Shown here one piece after another: positions 38,001 through 49,100 of a stretch of 64,000 nt of DNA; position 1 is the first letter of the stretch, and each line of letters begins with the position of its first letter. Below the pieces are notes generated by a model. That model saw nothing but the letters and a program-made list of their open reading frames with translations. It did no database searches and had not been told where the DNA came from. The DNA is from Pelecanus crispus (taxonomy: Eukaryota > Chordata > Aves > Pelecaniformes > Pelecanidae), in assembly GCF_030463565.1 (NCBI RefSeq), contig NC_134660.1, positions 503,501 through 567,500 of the forward strand, read 5' to 3'. A program made the position numbers and the translations under genes.

Positions 38001-41000
38001 TGATTGAGCAGCGCTACACCCAGTACACCGAGGATGACGAGGAGGTGAGTGGGACGGCACCCGCGCAGGAGGGCACAGGCGCGGTCCCCCCACCCGCTGC
38101 GGGGCCGGTGACTCGGATTCGCCGGGTGGGGTGGGGAGGGGGTGCCAGGCTGGGGATCACCACGTGCCAACGCCACCCCGTGCCCTCTGCAGACGGGCGA
38201 GTACGCCACAGACGAGGAGGAGGAGATGAGCCCCATGTTCCCCAGTGGCGAGATGGCCATCGAGGTGTTCGAGCTGGCCGAGAACGAGGACACACTCTCC
38301 CCCGTGGAGATGGACCCCGAAAAGCTGGTGCACAAGTTCAAGGAGGTGAGGAGGGGACGGGGGGTGCCAGGGGAGCATGCCCGCACCTGGGTGCACGCCC
38401 AGGCGTGGTGCGGGGACGTGCCCACTCCGTGCGAACGCCCGGCTCCTCTCGCAGCTCCAGATCAAGCACGCGGTCACCGAGGCTGAGATCCAGCAGCTGA
38501 AGAGGAAGGTGAGCGGGTCCGGGTGCCCCAGCTCCCTGCAGGCGGGGGGGCCTCTCCATCTCCCCCGGCCCCCCTGGATCTCCACCTCCCCCAGCCCCTC
38601 CCAGCTCCCCACACCTCCCGCCGAGACCCCTCACCGTGCTGTGCCGTGCCATGCCGTGCCTGCTCCCTGGCTGTGCTGTGCCATGCCATGTCATGCTGTG
38701 CTGTTCCCTGCCATGCCATGTCATGCCTGCTCCCTGGCTGTGCCGTGCCATGCCATGCCATGCCGTGCCTGCTCCCTGGCTGTGCCGTGCCATGCCATGT
38801 CATGCCGTGCTGTGCCATGCCATGTCTGCTCCCTGGCTATGCCGTGGCATGCTATGTCATGCTGTGCTGTGCCATGCCATGCCATGTCATGTCTGCTCCC
38901 TGGCTATGCCGTGCCATGCTATGTCATGCTGTGCTGTGCCATGCCATGCCATGCCATGTCGTGCTATGTCATGCCGTGCTATGCCATGCCGTGCTATGCC
39001 ATGCCGTGCCGTGCCATGCCATGTCATGCCTGCTCCCTGCCTATGCCATGCCATGCCATGTCACACCATGCCGTGCTATGCCATGCCATGCCATGTCATG
39101 CCTGCTCCCTGGCTGTGCCGTGCCATGCCGTGCCATGCCCTGACCCCGCTGTCCCCCAGCTGCAGTGCCTGGAGCAGGAGAAGGCACGCTGGCGGGCCGA
39201 GAAGGCCCAGCTGGAGCAGAGCGTGGAGGAGAACAAGGAGCGGATGGAGAAGCTGGAGGGGTACTGGATGGAGGCGCAGAACCTCTGCCAGGCCGTGGAC
39301 GAGCACCTCAAGGAGACGCAGGCCCAGTACCAGACCCTGGAGCGCAAATACAGCAAGGCCAAGAGGCTCATCAAGGAGTACCAGCAAAAGTGAGGGCAGC
39401 GCCGGGCCCTGGGCACCCATCCCTGGGGCACCCACCCCCTTCCCGAGCACCCCTTGTCGCTGGGCATGGGACCGTCCCGTGGGCATGAACTGTTCCCTGG
39501 GCAGGGACCATCCCCTGGGCAGAAACTGTCCCTGGGGCACCCACTGCCTCCTGGGCACCCCTCACTCCTGGGCACCCCTCACTCCTGGGCACCCCTCCTT
39601 CCTGGGCACCCCTCACTCCTGGGCACCCCTCACCCCTGGGCAGGGACCTTCCCCTTGACATGGAACCATCCCTGGGGCACCCCTCATCCCTGGGCACCCC
39701 TCATCCTGGGCACCCCTCACCCCTGGGCAGGGACCTTCCCCCTTGACATGGAACCATCCCTGGGGCACCCCTCATCCCTGGGGCACCCCTCATCCCTGGG
39801 CACCCCTCATCCCTCGCACCCCCTCACCCCTGGGCAGGGACCATCCCCTGGGCAGAAAAACTTTCCCTGGGGCACCTTCTCCTTCCTGGGCACCCCTCAC
39901 CCCTGGGCACACCTCACCCCTGGGCACCCCTCCTTCCTGGGCACCCCTCATCCTGGGCACCCCTCACCCCTGGGCACCCCTCCTTCCTGGGCACCCCTCA
40001 TCCCTCACCCCCCTCACCCCTGGGCAGGGACCGTTCCCTGTTGATCCCCGGGCACCACGACCCACCCCGCTGAGCACGGTCCCTCCCTGACACCGAGTCC
40101 CGGGGTCCCCCCCGCCCCGCCCCACCTCCCCGGGGTCCCCCCGGTGCTGGGTGGGGGGGTGACGCGCACCCACGTGCCGGCCCCTGCAGGGAGATCGAGT
40201 TCCTGAAGAAGGAGACGGCGCAGCGGCGGGTGCTGGAGGAGTCGGAGCTGGTGCACAAGGAGGAGATGGAGAAGCTGCAGGGAGAAGGTGGGCACCGGGC
40301 GCCGGGACGCGGGCTGCCCCTGAGCGCCGCGGGCACGTCCAGCCCTGGCCTCGGCCCCCCGCCGCCGCCCAGCCCCGCTCCACCTCGCCCGCTCCCCGCC
40401 ACGCCGCCGGCGCGGCCCGTGGGTTCCCGTCGCCGCTGGATCCCAGGATGGATCGCAGCAGATCCGCTCGGGCGCCGGCTCGTGCCAGCCGCTGGATCCC
40501 ACCCTGGGCGGTAGCGGAGCCGCGTGGGGTGCTGGCTCCCCTCTGGACTGAGCTCTGGCCGCTGGATCCCACGCCGGATCGCGGTGGATCTGCTTTGGGC
40601 ACCGGCTCCCACCGGATCGTGCTCCCGCCACCGTGCCCCGCACCGGATCGCAGTGGATTGGCTCGGGTGCTGGCGCACGCCCGATCCTCCTCCTGGCACT
40701 GGATCCCAAACTGGATTGCAGTGGATCTGCCTAGGGATTGGGTCCCAGTGGATCCTGCTTCAGGGTCCGACGTCCCGTAACGGATCAAACGAGACCTTCT
40801 TGGGCACTGGACCCCGGGCTGCTTGCGCGGGATCCCGCAGTGGTTCCTGGTAGATCTGCGCAAGGCTCTGGGTCGCACCCGATCCTCTGTTGGGAGCTGG
40901 ATCCCATGCTGGCCATGCTGGATCCCACAACAGATCGCCCCGGATCCCACGCTAGCTACGCTGGATCCCCCCCAGTGGGCGGGGCCAGAGCTGTGCTGGG

Positions 41001-41795
41001 TCATAGCAGATCCTCCGCAGGGTCACCGGATCCCCCGGGATCCTGCAGTGCCCGGGGGGCTGCCGTGGGTTGCAGCGGGGGGCCGGCACCCGCCGGGCTG
41101 GGGGGCACCAGGGCGCAGGCGGGCAGTGGGGGGGGGTCCCCTAGCACCCAGCAGAGCCCCCCCATGTGCCCTCCGTCCCCCCCAAAATGTCCCTCTGACG
41201 TCCCACAGAGACTCACCCACCGCCTGCCTGCAGCCCCCCGCCCGTCCCTGTGCCCCCCGCCTGCCCCTGTCCCCGTGCCCCCATCCCTGTGCCCCCCGTC
41301 CCCGTGTCCCCATCCCTGTGCCCCCCATCTCCATGTCCCCATCTCTGCCCCCCTGATCCCTGTGTCCCCATCCCCGTGTCCCCATCCCTGTCCCTCTGCC
41401 CCCCGTCCCTGTGTCCCCCTCCCTCCGCCCAGCCCTGCTCTCCCCCCACCCCAGCACCCCCATGTCCTGCCCCCCTTGTCCTGTCCCCCCCCGTATCCCC
41501 ATCCCTGTGTCCCCATTCCTGTCCCCCCCATCCCTGTGCCCCCCAACCCCGTGTCCCCATCCCTGTGCCCCCCATCCCTGTCCCCCCCATCCCCGTGTCC
41601 CCCCCATCCCCGTGTCCCCATCCTGTCCCCCCTGCCCTGTCCCCCCCCCATGTTCCCCCCTCCGTCACCCTGCCCCCACCCCTGTCCCCGTGCCCCCCCC
41701 GGCCCCCCCCGCTGAGACCTCTCCCCTTTGCTGTTTTTCAGATCTCCGAACTGGAGGCCAAGCTGCAGACTTTGAAAAATTCCAACCCGACCTAA
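32039..41795 (+). CDS. PPP1R9B: Neurabin-2 / spinophilin, 10 coding exons, one frame discrepancy
   Basis: Scaffold that targets protein phosphatase 1 to actin and dendritic spines. Exons: 32039-33331, 36781-36913, 37039-37159, 37340-37444, 37909-38044, 38193-38345, 38455-38508, 39160-39389, 40190-40287, 41742-41795. Exon 1 (431 codons) carries the N-terminal actin-binding region with [18 protein letters not shown] and [18 protein letters not shown], acidic low-complexity stretches and the PP1 docking motif RKIQF at residues 421-425. Exons 2-4 hold the PDZ domain ([14 protein letters not shown]). Exons 5-10 form the coiled coil and end [10 protein letters not shown]. Exon 9 is 98 bases, but phase with exon 10 requires 97. 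The likely extra base is a G in the run at 40280-40282. With 97 the chain would be 791 residues (human 817). It could be an assembly error or a real variant. Confidence 0.93.
33332..36780 (+). other. PPP1R9B: PPP1R9B intron 1
   Basis: The longest intron in the window (3.4 kb). Apart from the ATCC array it is unique GC-rich DNA. A less GC-rich patch at 34130-34210 (TTATTTTTAGAGCCCCGGC) stands out but matches nothing I know. Donor GTGAGA and acceptor CCCCGCAG are canonical. Confidence 0.7.
35838..36470. repeat. ATCC tetranucleotide array in PPP1R9B intron 1
   Basis: More than 140 ATCC units with interspersed TTCC, TTCT and CACC variants over 630 bases. It has the look of a hypervariable microsatellite and yields spurious HPSIHPS frames. 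It contains local higher-order duplications of about 85 bases (compare 36000-36060 with 36070-36145). Confidence 0.97.
38636..39145. repeat. TGCCATGCCG minisatellite in PPP1R9B intron 7
   Basis: Interleaved arrays of the pentamer family TGCCA/TGCCG/TGTCA/TGCTA and a longer unit beginning CTGCTCCCTGGCTGTGCC that recurs about eight times. The whole intron (651 bases) is a multiple of three and stop-free in the frame of the flanking exons, so a continuous artificial M/P/C/H-rich frame joins exon 7 to exon 8. Confidence 0.95.
39440..40040. repeat. CTGGGCACCCCTCA minisatellite in PPP1R9B intron 8
   Basis: About 35 copies of a 14-17 base unit CACCCCTCATCCCTGGG and its variants, arranged in larger blocks with GGGCAGGGACCATCCC. 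Intronic. Confidence 0.93.
40430..41040. repeat. Dispersed CTGGATCCCA/GCAGTGGATC repeat in PPP1R9B intron 9
   Basis: About 15 degenerate copies of a roughly 40-base unit with the landmarks CTGGATCCCA, CGGATCGCAGTGGAT and GGTGCTGG. Copies are far more diverged than in neighbouring arrays, so it is an older minisatellite. Confidence 0.8.
41225..41690. repeat. CCCCATCCCTGTGTC minisatellite in PPP1R9B intron 9
   Basis: Around 25-30 copies of a 15-18 base pyrimidine-rich unit CCCCATCCCTGTGCCCCC, ending 40 bases before the last coding exon. It merges into the polypyrimidine tract of that exon's acceptor. Confidence 0.92.
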
Positions 41796-43020
41796 ACCAC
41801 CCTCAAACCGCAGCGATTCCGGGGGGGGGCCCCCTCTCCCCCCAGCCCCGTCCCCCCACACACCCCACCACCACCCCTTCCCCCCCGGGGAGGAGGCGAG
41901 ACCCCCGCCAAGGCCTCCTGGTGCCCCCCACGTCCCCCCTGGGGGCACAGACAGCGGAGAGGGGGGCTGCGGTGCGTTTTGGGGGGTTTGGGGGGGGCGG
42001 ACACCCCGCGTTCGTGTCTGTGTCCAGTGTGAGTCTCGTGGTGACGTGATGGGCCGATCGGGGGGGGCACGGCCCCCCCCGCCCCAAGAGCCCCCCTCCC
42101 CTCGGCGTGACCCCCCCCTCCAGACACCCCGCTCGGACGCTGGGGGTTGGGGGAGGCAGAAATGCCCCCCAAATGTGAGCCATACTGGGGAGCGGGAGGG
42201 GTGCGCTGGAAGCCCCCCCAGCCCCAGTTCCTCCTCCTGGGACCCTCCCTGAGCACCGGCCGGGGGGGCACCGGTTGCCTTTGGGCCCCCCGCCCCGACC
42301 CGACCCCAGCCCCCCTCGAGTGCCCGGGACGCTGCGGGCCTTTGCCATGCAGGGGGGACCCAAAATGCCCCCCCCGCCCCCCACTGCCCCCCCCGGCCTT
42401 TGCCAACCCCCGCAGCGGGCATGGGGGGGGCAGCGGCCCCCCCGAGTTTTGGGGGCTGCCTGGCACCCCCGCTGCGGGGGCACGGCCGGGGGGTGCCCCC
42501 CCAGCACCCTCCCCGAGCCCGGGGCTTTCGCCTTCCCTGGGCGGGGGGGCACACGGGACCCCCCAGGGCGGGGGCGGTACCCCCCCCCGCCCCCACTGTA
42601 CATACCCCCATAAATCACAGTATTTCTCTGGGGCTGGGACACACCCCCCCCCACCGGCCGGCCCCAGCCGGGGGTCCCAGCCCCTCGGCCCAGGGGGGAC
42701 CCCTTTAGTTTTTGTTTCTATTTTGCCCCCCCCCCCCCCCCCCGAAGTACCGAGTCTCCGACAGTAACTGGATGTGGGGGCAACTGGGAGCCAGAGCTGG
42801 TTATACTGGGAGGGGGAGGAGGGGGGCAGGCGGGGGGGCGGGGAGGGGGGGTCCGACTGGATTGGAGCCACTTGGGGGGGGCGTATTTAAGGGGGGGGCG
42901 GGGAGCGAGAGCCCCGGGGGGGTGCTGGGGTTATTTAATCTCACACGTGTACCTGTGGGTGTATATACTATATATATATGTACCTAGGCTCGTGCCGCGC
43001 CTCGCTTCGCCGCGCCCGTC
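41796..43020 (+). other. PPP1R9B: Probable PPP1R9B 3' UTR
   Basis: GC-rich sequence with long C and G runs, ending in an AT-rich patch at 42930-42990 (TTATTTAATC, then alternating TATATATA). No canonical AATAAA was found. ATAAAT at 42611 is the nearest variant. No second gene is visible. Confidence 0.5.
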
Positions 43021-43027
43021 AGCCGGC

Positions 43028-43445
43028 GGGGGGCACGGGGGGGGCACTGGGAATGATGGGAGGGCACTGGGAATGGTGAGGGAGGGACTGGGAGGAGTGG
43101 GGGCACTGGGAAGGATGGGGGGGACTGAGAATGGTGGGGGGGCACTGGGGGCACCGGGAAGGATGGGGGGCACTGGGAATGGTGGAGGGGCACTGGGGGC
43201 ACTGGGAATGGTGGGGGGGCACTGGGAACGGTGAGGGAGGGACTGGGAGGAGTGGGGGCACTGGGAATGATGGGGGGGACTGAGAATGGTGGGGGGGCAC
43301 TGGGGGCACCGGGAAGGATGGGGGGGACTGAGAATGGTGGGGGGGCACTGGGGGCACCGGGAAGGATGGGGGGGACTGAGAATGGTGGGGGGGCACTGGG
43401 GGCACTGGGAATGGTGGGGGGGCACTGGGGGGGCACTGGGAGGGC
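43028..43445. repeat. GGGGGGCACTGGGAATGGT minisatellite
   Basis: About 20 copies of a 19-22 base unit built on GGCACTGGGAATGGTGGGG, with CACCGGGAAGGATGGGG variants, organised in a larger repeat of about 60 bases. Intergenic between PPP1R9B and SAMD14. Confidence 0.93.
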
Positions 43446-43483
43446 AGTGTCTCCATGGGGGCATGGGAGGGCTGGGGAGGGCA

Positions 43484-43885
43484 GAGTGTGCGTATATGTG
43501 TGTGTGTGTGCGCGTGCGGTGAGTGTGCGCATGGTGCGTGCAACGTGTTCAGGCAGTGTGCGTGTCGGTGTGCACAGTGCGCGTGTGTGCCCGGTGCGTG
43601 CGCGTGTGCCCGGTGTGTGAGTGTGCGTGTGTGCACAGTGTGAGCTTGCACGCGGCGTGTGTGAGTGTGCGTGTGCACAGTGCGTGCATGTGTACAGTGC
43701 GTGTGTGCCCGGTGTGTGTGTGTGAGTGTGCGTGTGCACAGTGTGTGCGTGCCCGGTGTGTGTGTGAGTGTGCGTGTGCACAGTGTGTGCGTGTGCCCAG
43801 TGTGTGTGTGCGTGTGCCCGTGCCCGGTGTGTGTGTGCGCGTGCCCGGGGTGTGTGTGCGCGTGCCCGGTGTGCGCGCGCCCCTG
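43484..43885. repeat. Alternating purine-pyrimidine GTGTGC/GCGTGC tract
   Basis: About 400 bases of interrupted (GT)n and GTGCGTGTGCACAGTGTG units with GTGCCCGGTGTG spacers. Nearly all of it alternates purine and pyrimidine, the composition that favours Z-DNA. The open frames across it are artefacts. Confidence 0.9.
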
Positions 43886-43940
43886 TGCCCGCCCCGCAGG
43901 CGCTGTCCGTTCAGCACCGCCGCGGCCGGGACGGGACGGG

Positions 43941-45172
43941 CCGAGCGGGGCCGAACCGAGCCTGAACCGAGCCTGGGCCGAGCCTGAACCGAGCCTGGGC
44001 CGAGCCTGAACCGAGCCTGGGCCGAGCCTGAACCGAGCCTGGGCCGAGCCTGAACCGAGCCTGGGCCGAGCCTGGGCCGGGCCTGGGCCGAGCCAGGGCC
44101 GAGCCTGGGCCGAGCCTGAACCGAGCCTGAACCGGGCCTGGGCCGGGCCTGGGCCGAGCCTGGGCCGAGCCTGGACCGAGCCTGGGCCGGGCCTGGGCCG
44201 AGCCTGGGCCGAGCCTGGACCGAGCCTGGGCCGAGCCTGGGCCGGGCCTGGGCCGAGCCTGAACCGAGCCTGGGCCGAGCCTGGGCCGGGCCTGGGCCGA
44301 GCCAGGGCCGAGCCTGGGCCGAGCCTGAACCGAGCCTGGGCCGAGCCTGGGCCGGGCCTGGGCCGAGCCTGGGCCGAGCCTGGGCCGGGCCTGAACCGAG
44401 CCTGAGCCGGGCCTGGGCCGGGCCTGAACCGAGCCTGGGCCGAGCCTGAACCGAGCCTGGGCCGAGCCTGAGCCGGGCCTGGGCCGAGCCTGAACCGAGC
44501 CTGGGCCGAGCCTGGGCCGAGCCTGGACCGAGCCTGAACCGAGCCTGAGCCGGGCCTGGACCGAGCCTGAACCGAGCCTGAGCCGGGCCTGGACCGAGCC
44601 TGGGCCGAGCCTGGGCCGGGCCTGGGCCGGGCCTGGGCCGAGCCTGGGCCGAGCCTGAACCGAGCCTGAGCCGGGCCTGGACCGAGCCTGGGCCGAGCCT
44701 GAGCCGAGCCTGGGCCGAGCCTGGACCGAGCCTGAACCGAGCCTGGGCCGGGCCTGGACCGAGCCTGAGCCGGGCCTGGACCGAGCCTGAACCGAGCCTG
44801 GGCTGAGCCTGGGCCGAGCCTGAACCGAGCCTGGGCCGGGCCTGGGCCGAGCCTGGGCCGAGCCTGGGCCGAGCCTGAACCGAGCCTGGGCCGGGCCTGG
44901 GCCGAGCCTGAACCGAGCCTGGGCCGAGCCTGGGCCGAGCCTGAACCGAGCCTGGGCCGGGCCTGGACCGAGCCTGAACCGAGCCTGAGCCGGGCCTGGA
45001 CCGAGCCTGGGCCGGGCCTGGGCCGAGCCTGGGCCGAGCCTGAGCCGAGCCTGGGCCGAGCCTGGACCGAGCCTGAACCGAGCCTGGGCCGGGCCTGGAC
45101 CGAGCCTGGGCCGGACCTGAGCCGAGCCTGGACCGAGCCTGAACCGAGCCTGGGCCGGGCCTGGACCGAGCC
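43941..45172. repeat. 1.2-kb 11-bp satellite next to SAMD14
   Basis: About 110 tandem copies of the 11-mer GAGCCTGGGCC, with interspersed variants GAGCCTGAACC, GGGCCTGGGCC, GAGCCTGGACC and GAGCCTGAGCC and almost no length changes. The variant order shows repeated multi-unit blocks. The 33-base joint period with codons keeps long minus-strand frames open (ARPRLGPGSVQ-type repeats), which I regard as non-coding. It ends at the CpG-rich start of SAMD14. Confidence 0.97.
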
Positions 45173-45174
45173 GT

Positions 45175-45404
45175 GCGGGGCGGTGCGGGGCCGCTGGCCC
45201 CGGTCCCCCCCCCGCCTCTCCCGGCCGCTTCCGGGTTCCTGTCCCCCCCCGCGGCCCCCGGCCCGGCGGGGCCCGGCTCCGCAGCGCCCTCCGCCCCGCT
45301 CCGCCCCGCCCCGCTCGCCCGGCCCGGCCCCGCTCCCCGGCGCTTCCCGGGCGCCCTCGGCCCGGCCCGGCGGCGGGAGCGCCCAGGATGCCCGAGGAGC
45401 GCGG
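45175..45404 (+). promoter_or_regulatory. SAMD14: Probable SAMD14 CpG promoter and 5' exon
   Basis: CpG-dense sequence of CCCGGCCCCGC type ends in GAGCGCGG followed by a good donor GTGAGT at 45405. That suggests a non-coding first exon joined to the acceptor at 46157. An ATG at 45388 would open a uORF that passes out of frame over the main start. Exon status is inferred from composition and the donor only. Confidence 0.45.
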
Positions 45405-45439
45405 GTGAGTCGGGGGGGACCAGGGCGTAACCCCCGGTG

Positions 45440-45860
45440 CGGCCCCACCCGCCGGACAGCGGCCCCGGTACGGCCCCGGTACAGCATCCCCGGCCCCGCA
45501 CAGCATCCCCGGTAGAGCCCCATCCCCCGGTACGGCCCCGTCCCCCGGTACAGCCCCATCCCCGTACAGCCCCATCCCCGGTACAGCCCCCCGGGTACAG
45601 CCCCATCCCCGTACAGCCCCATCCCCGTACAGCCCCATCCCCGGTACAGCCCCATCCCCCAGTACAGCCCCATCCCCCTACAGCCCCCCCCGGTACAGCC
45701 CCATCCCCGGTACAGCCCCATCCCCGGTACAGCCCCCCGGGTACAGCCCCATCCCCCGGTACAGCCCCATCCCCGGTACAGCCCCGTCCCCCGGTACAGC
45801 CCCCCCGGGTACAGCCCCATCCCCGGTACAGCCCCATCCCCCGGTACAGCCCCCCCAGCG
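45440..45860. repeat. GGTACAGCCCCATCCCC 17-18 bp minisatellite
   Basis: About 24 copies of GGTACAGCCCCATCCCC with small variations, immediately downstream of the presumed first SAMD14 exon, in its first intron. A strongly homogenised array. Confidence 0.95.
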
Positions 45861-46169
45861 CTGTCCCCTCCCAGTGACACCCCCGCTCCCGGCACTGCCC
45901 CCCCAAGCCCAGACATCCCCCCCCCCTCCCGAGACCCCCGCACGGGGGATTAACCCCTTCCCGGCTGCCCTACAACCCCCCCCAGCACCCACCGCCCCCC
46001 GGCCCCCCACCCCCCCCAGCCCTGTGCCCCCCCAGCGCTGCGAGGGGACACTGGGAGGGTGTGGGGGGGCGACACGCTGGGGTCTGGGTTCCCTTCCCGC
46101 TCCCCCTCGCCCCCCCGCGTGGGGCCCCCCCTCCCTGACTGTCCCCTCTGCCCCCAGCTCGGTCCCACC

Positions 46170-49100
46170 ATGTCGGTCTCCAAACTGCAGGATGCAGATG
46201 AGGTTTTCGGTGAGTCCCCGCGGGCCCGTGGGGTGCAGAGCCACCCATGGGTGCTGCCCCCGCGGGCCCCCACCTGCCCTGGGCGTCTCCTGCCCACCAG
46301 CAGGGACGGGGGGGGCTCCATAGCTGGGTTTGGGGACACCACGCACCTGGGGACACAGGGACAGGCGAGGGGCACGCAGCCACCTGCAGAAGGGTGCGTG
46401 TGGGGCAGGGTGGCACAGGGACACGCGTGGGGCGCAGACATGGGTGTGAGGGTGGGGACACGCGTGAGGCGCAGACACGGGGGTGTGAGGGTGGGGACAC
46501 ACGTGAGGCGCAGACACGGGGGTGTGAGGGTGGGGACACGCGTGAGGCGCAGACACGGGGGTGTGAGGGTGGGGACACACGTGGGGCACGGATATGCAGG
46601 TGCGATGGTGGGGACACGCGTGGGATGGGGACACGGGCACGCAGAGGGCGACACGGACATGGGGACACAGCTGGGGATGTGGCCCAGAGCCATTCCGGGG
46701 GGCCGGGGTGCGGGGAGCCGGGGTGCGGGGGGCCGCGGCGGGGCGGGGGCTGCTCCCGGCTCTGTCCCCGGGGAGCCCGGCTGCCCCCCGCCGTGCCGGG
46801 GCGTCCCTTTGAACACTTCTGTCTGTCCCCCTGTCCCCTGCCCCATTCACCCACATCCCCAACGCCCCCCTCTCCCCGTCCCCCTCCGCGCTGGGGTCCC
46901 CTGCCCCTCCTTGGACTCTCCTGCCCCCTCCCCGCGCCCCTCTGTCCCCTCTCCGCCGGGCCGGCCCCCTCCTGCCTGTCCCCACCTCTCCCGTCCCCGT
47001 CTCGCTGTCCCCAACCATCCGTCTGTCCCTCCGTCGCTTCTGCCTGGCCTCATGCATCCCTCCCTCCCTCCCTCCCCATCTCCTGGGCCCTCCCCCTGTT
47101 TGTCCACCGTCTCCTTTTCCTTACCTGTTTGTTCGTCCATCCGTCCGTCCGTCCACATCGTCCCTCCCTGTCCATCCGTCCTTCCACCCATCCCCTCCTT
47201 GTATCTCCTTGTCCCTACCTCTCCGTTTGTCCATCCGTCTCCTTCTCCCCGTCCCCATCCCTCCCTCCCTTCTCCCTGCCCGTCCATCCCTCCCCATCCA
47301 TTTGCCCACCCCGTCCGTCTGTCCGTCTCTCTCTCTCTCTCTGCCCCGGTCTCTCTTTCACCCCCAGATTTTACCGCTGTGGTTCCAGAGACGCCGCGCC
47401 TGGACAGCAGCCTGCAGAAGGCCCGCGCCCGGCTGCTAGCCAAAGGCCGCCGGCACCGGCCCTCGCGCTCCCGCCTGCGAGACAGCGCCAGCTCCACCGA
47501 GGGCGACGAGGGGCCCGAGGCGGCGGTGAGCTGGGGGGCACCCTGGGGCCAGGGCAGGGGTCGGGGGGACGCACACCCCGTGGCTGGGGGTAGAAGGGGA
47601 TGGGGGGCCCCCCAAAGGGGGCCGCAGGGGTTTGACACCCCCCCCATGCCGTGTGCCCCCCAGGGAGCCGAGGGCGATGGCGGCCCCCCGGCCCCCTCAC
47701 CCTTCTCCCGCAGCGCCGAGTTCTCCTTCGAGGCGGGGGCGGTGCGGCGGGTGCTGGGGGACCCCCCGGCCCCCTCGCCGCCCCTCAGCCGCTACCGGCC
47801 CCTCACCAACGCCTCGTCCCAGGAGGGGCTGGCGGGCACCCCCTCGCCCAAGTCCTGCCACAGCTCCGACAGCTCGCCCGGCTTCGCCCGCCGCGACGCC
47901 CGGCCCCAGCGGCACAGCGAAGGTGAGGCCCCCCCGCCCCGGTCCGGGGCACGCGGGGACCCCGGCACCCCCCGGGGGGCAGTGGGTGACACCCCCGTCC
48001 TCCTCCCGCAGACGACAGCCGGGACATGAGCCCCCCCGAGCCGGCCAGCCCCACCGTGGGGCTCGATAAGAAAACGCGGAGGAAGTTCTTGGATTTGGGG
48101 TGAGACCTGGCCCTGGGGGGGCAGGGGAGGGATGGAGGGGGATGGGGGGGAGAGAGGCATGTGGGAAGGGATGGGGGGGATAGAGGAGGGGGATAGAGGG
48201 ATGCAGGAAGGGGTGGAGGGGGGATGCAGGGAGGGATGGACAAAGGGATGGAGAGGTGCAATGGGAAGATGGAGGAATAGATGGAGGGACAGAACGATGG
48301 AGGGATGGAACGATGGAGGGAGGGATGCACGGAGGGAGGAGGACCCTCCGAAGGTGATGGAGGGGTCTCTGCGGATGGATGGCAGGGTGCTGGGGGCCGT
48401 GGGGGAGGGGGCACCCCACTCCCCCCCCAACCTGTCCCCCCCCAGGGTGACGCTGCGCCGCGCGTCCTCCAGCAAGGCCCGGAAGGAGAAGGGCAGCAAC
48501 CGCCTGTCCGTGGGCAGCAGGTGAGGGACCCCCGGGCCGGGGGGGCTGCGCGGGGCCGGCCCCCGGGCCCTAACGTGGCTCTGTCCCCAGGGAGGCGGTG
48601 GAGGGTCCCGGCCGCCCCTCGGGGTCACCCTTCCTGCCCTTCTCCTGGTTCTCGGACGGTGCGAGGGGCTCAGCCTCCCCCGGCTCCGCGTCCCCTGCCG
48701 GCTCCCCCCGGCACGAGGGGCTCAGCCCCGCCAAATCCGCCTCCCAGGTCAGTGCCCGGGAGCGGGGGGTCCTGGCCCTGTGGGGGGGGTGGGTGCAGGG
48801 GAGGGTGCAGGAGCCCTGTGGGGCCAGGGGGCTGTAGAGGAGGCTGGTACCTATAGGAGAGGTCAAAGCCTGCTATAGGGGAGGGTATGAAAGCTCTATA
48901 GAGCTAAGACAGCTATAGGGGAGGGTATGAAAGCTCTATAGAGTCGAGACAGCTATAGGAGAGAGTATGAAAGCTCTATAGAGTCAAGACAGCTATAGGG
49001 GAGGGTATGAAAGCTCTATAGAGTTGAGATAGTTATAGGGGAGGGGATCAAATAGCTATAGGGGAGGGTATGAAAGCTCTATAGAGTTGAGACAGCTATA

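Noticed and set aside
41411-42049. Frame through PPP1R9B exon 10 reading [15 protein letters not shown]
   Set aside because: This is the frame reached if the extra base in exon 9 is taken literally; it is unlike the family, whereas the neighbouring frame matches [13 protein letters not shown].
43019-45943. Minus-strand frame of nearly 1,000 codons (ARPRLGPGSVQ repeats)
   Set aside because: It crosses three different satellites. The 11-bp unit has no stop in any frame, and three frames are open at once, which real genes do not show.
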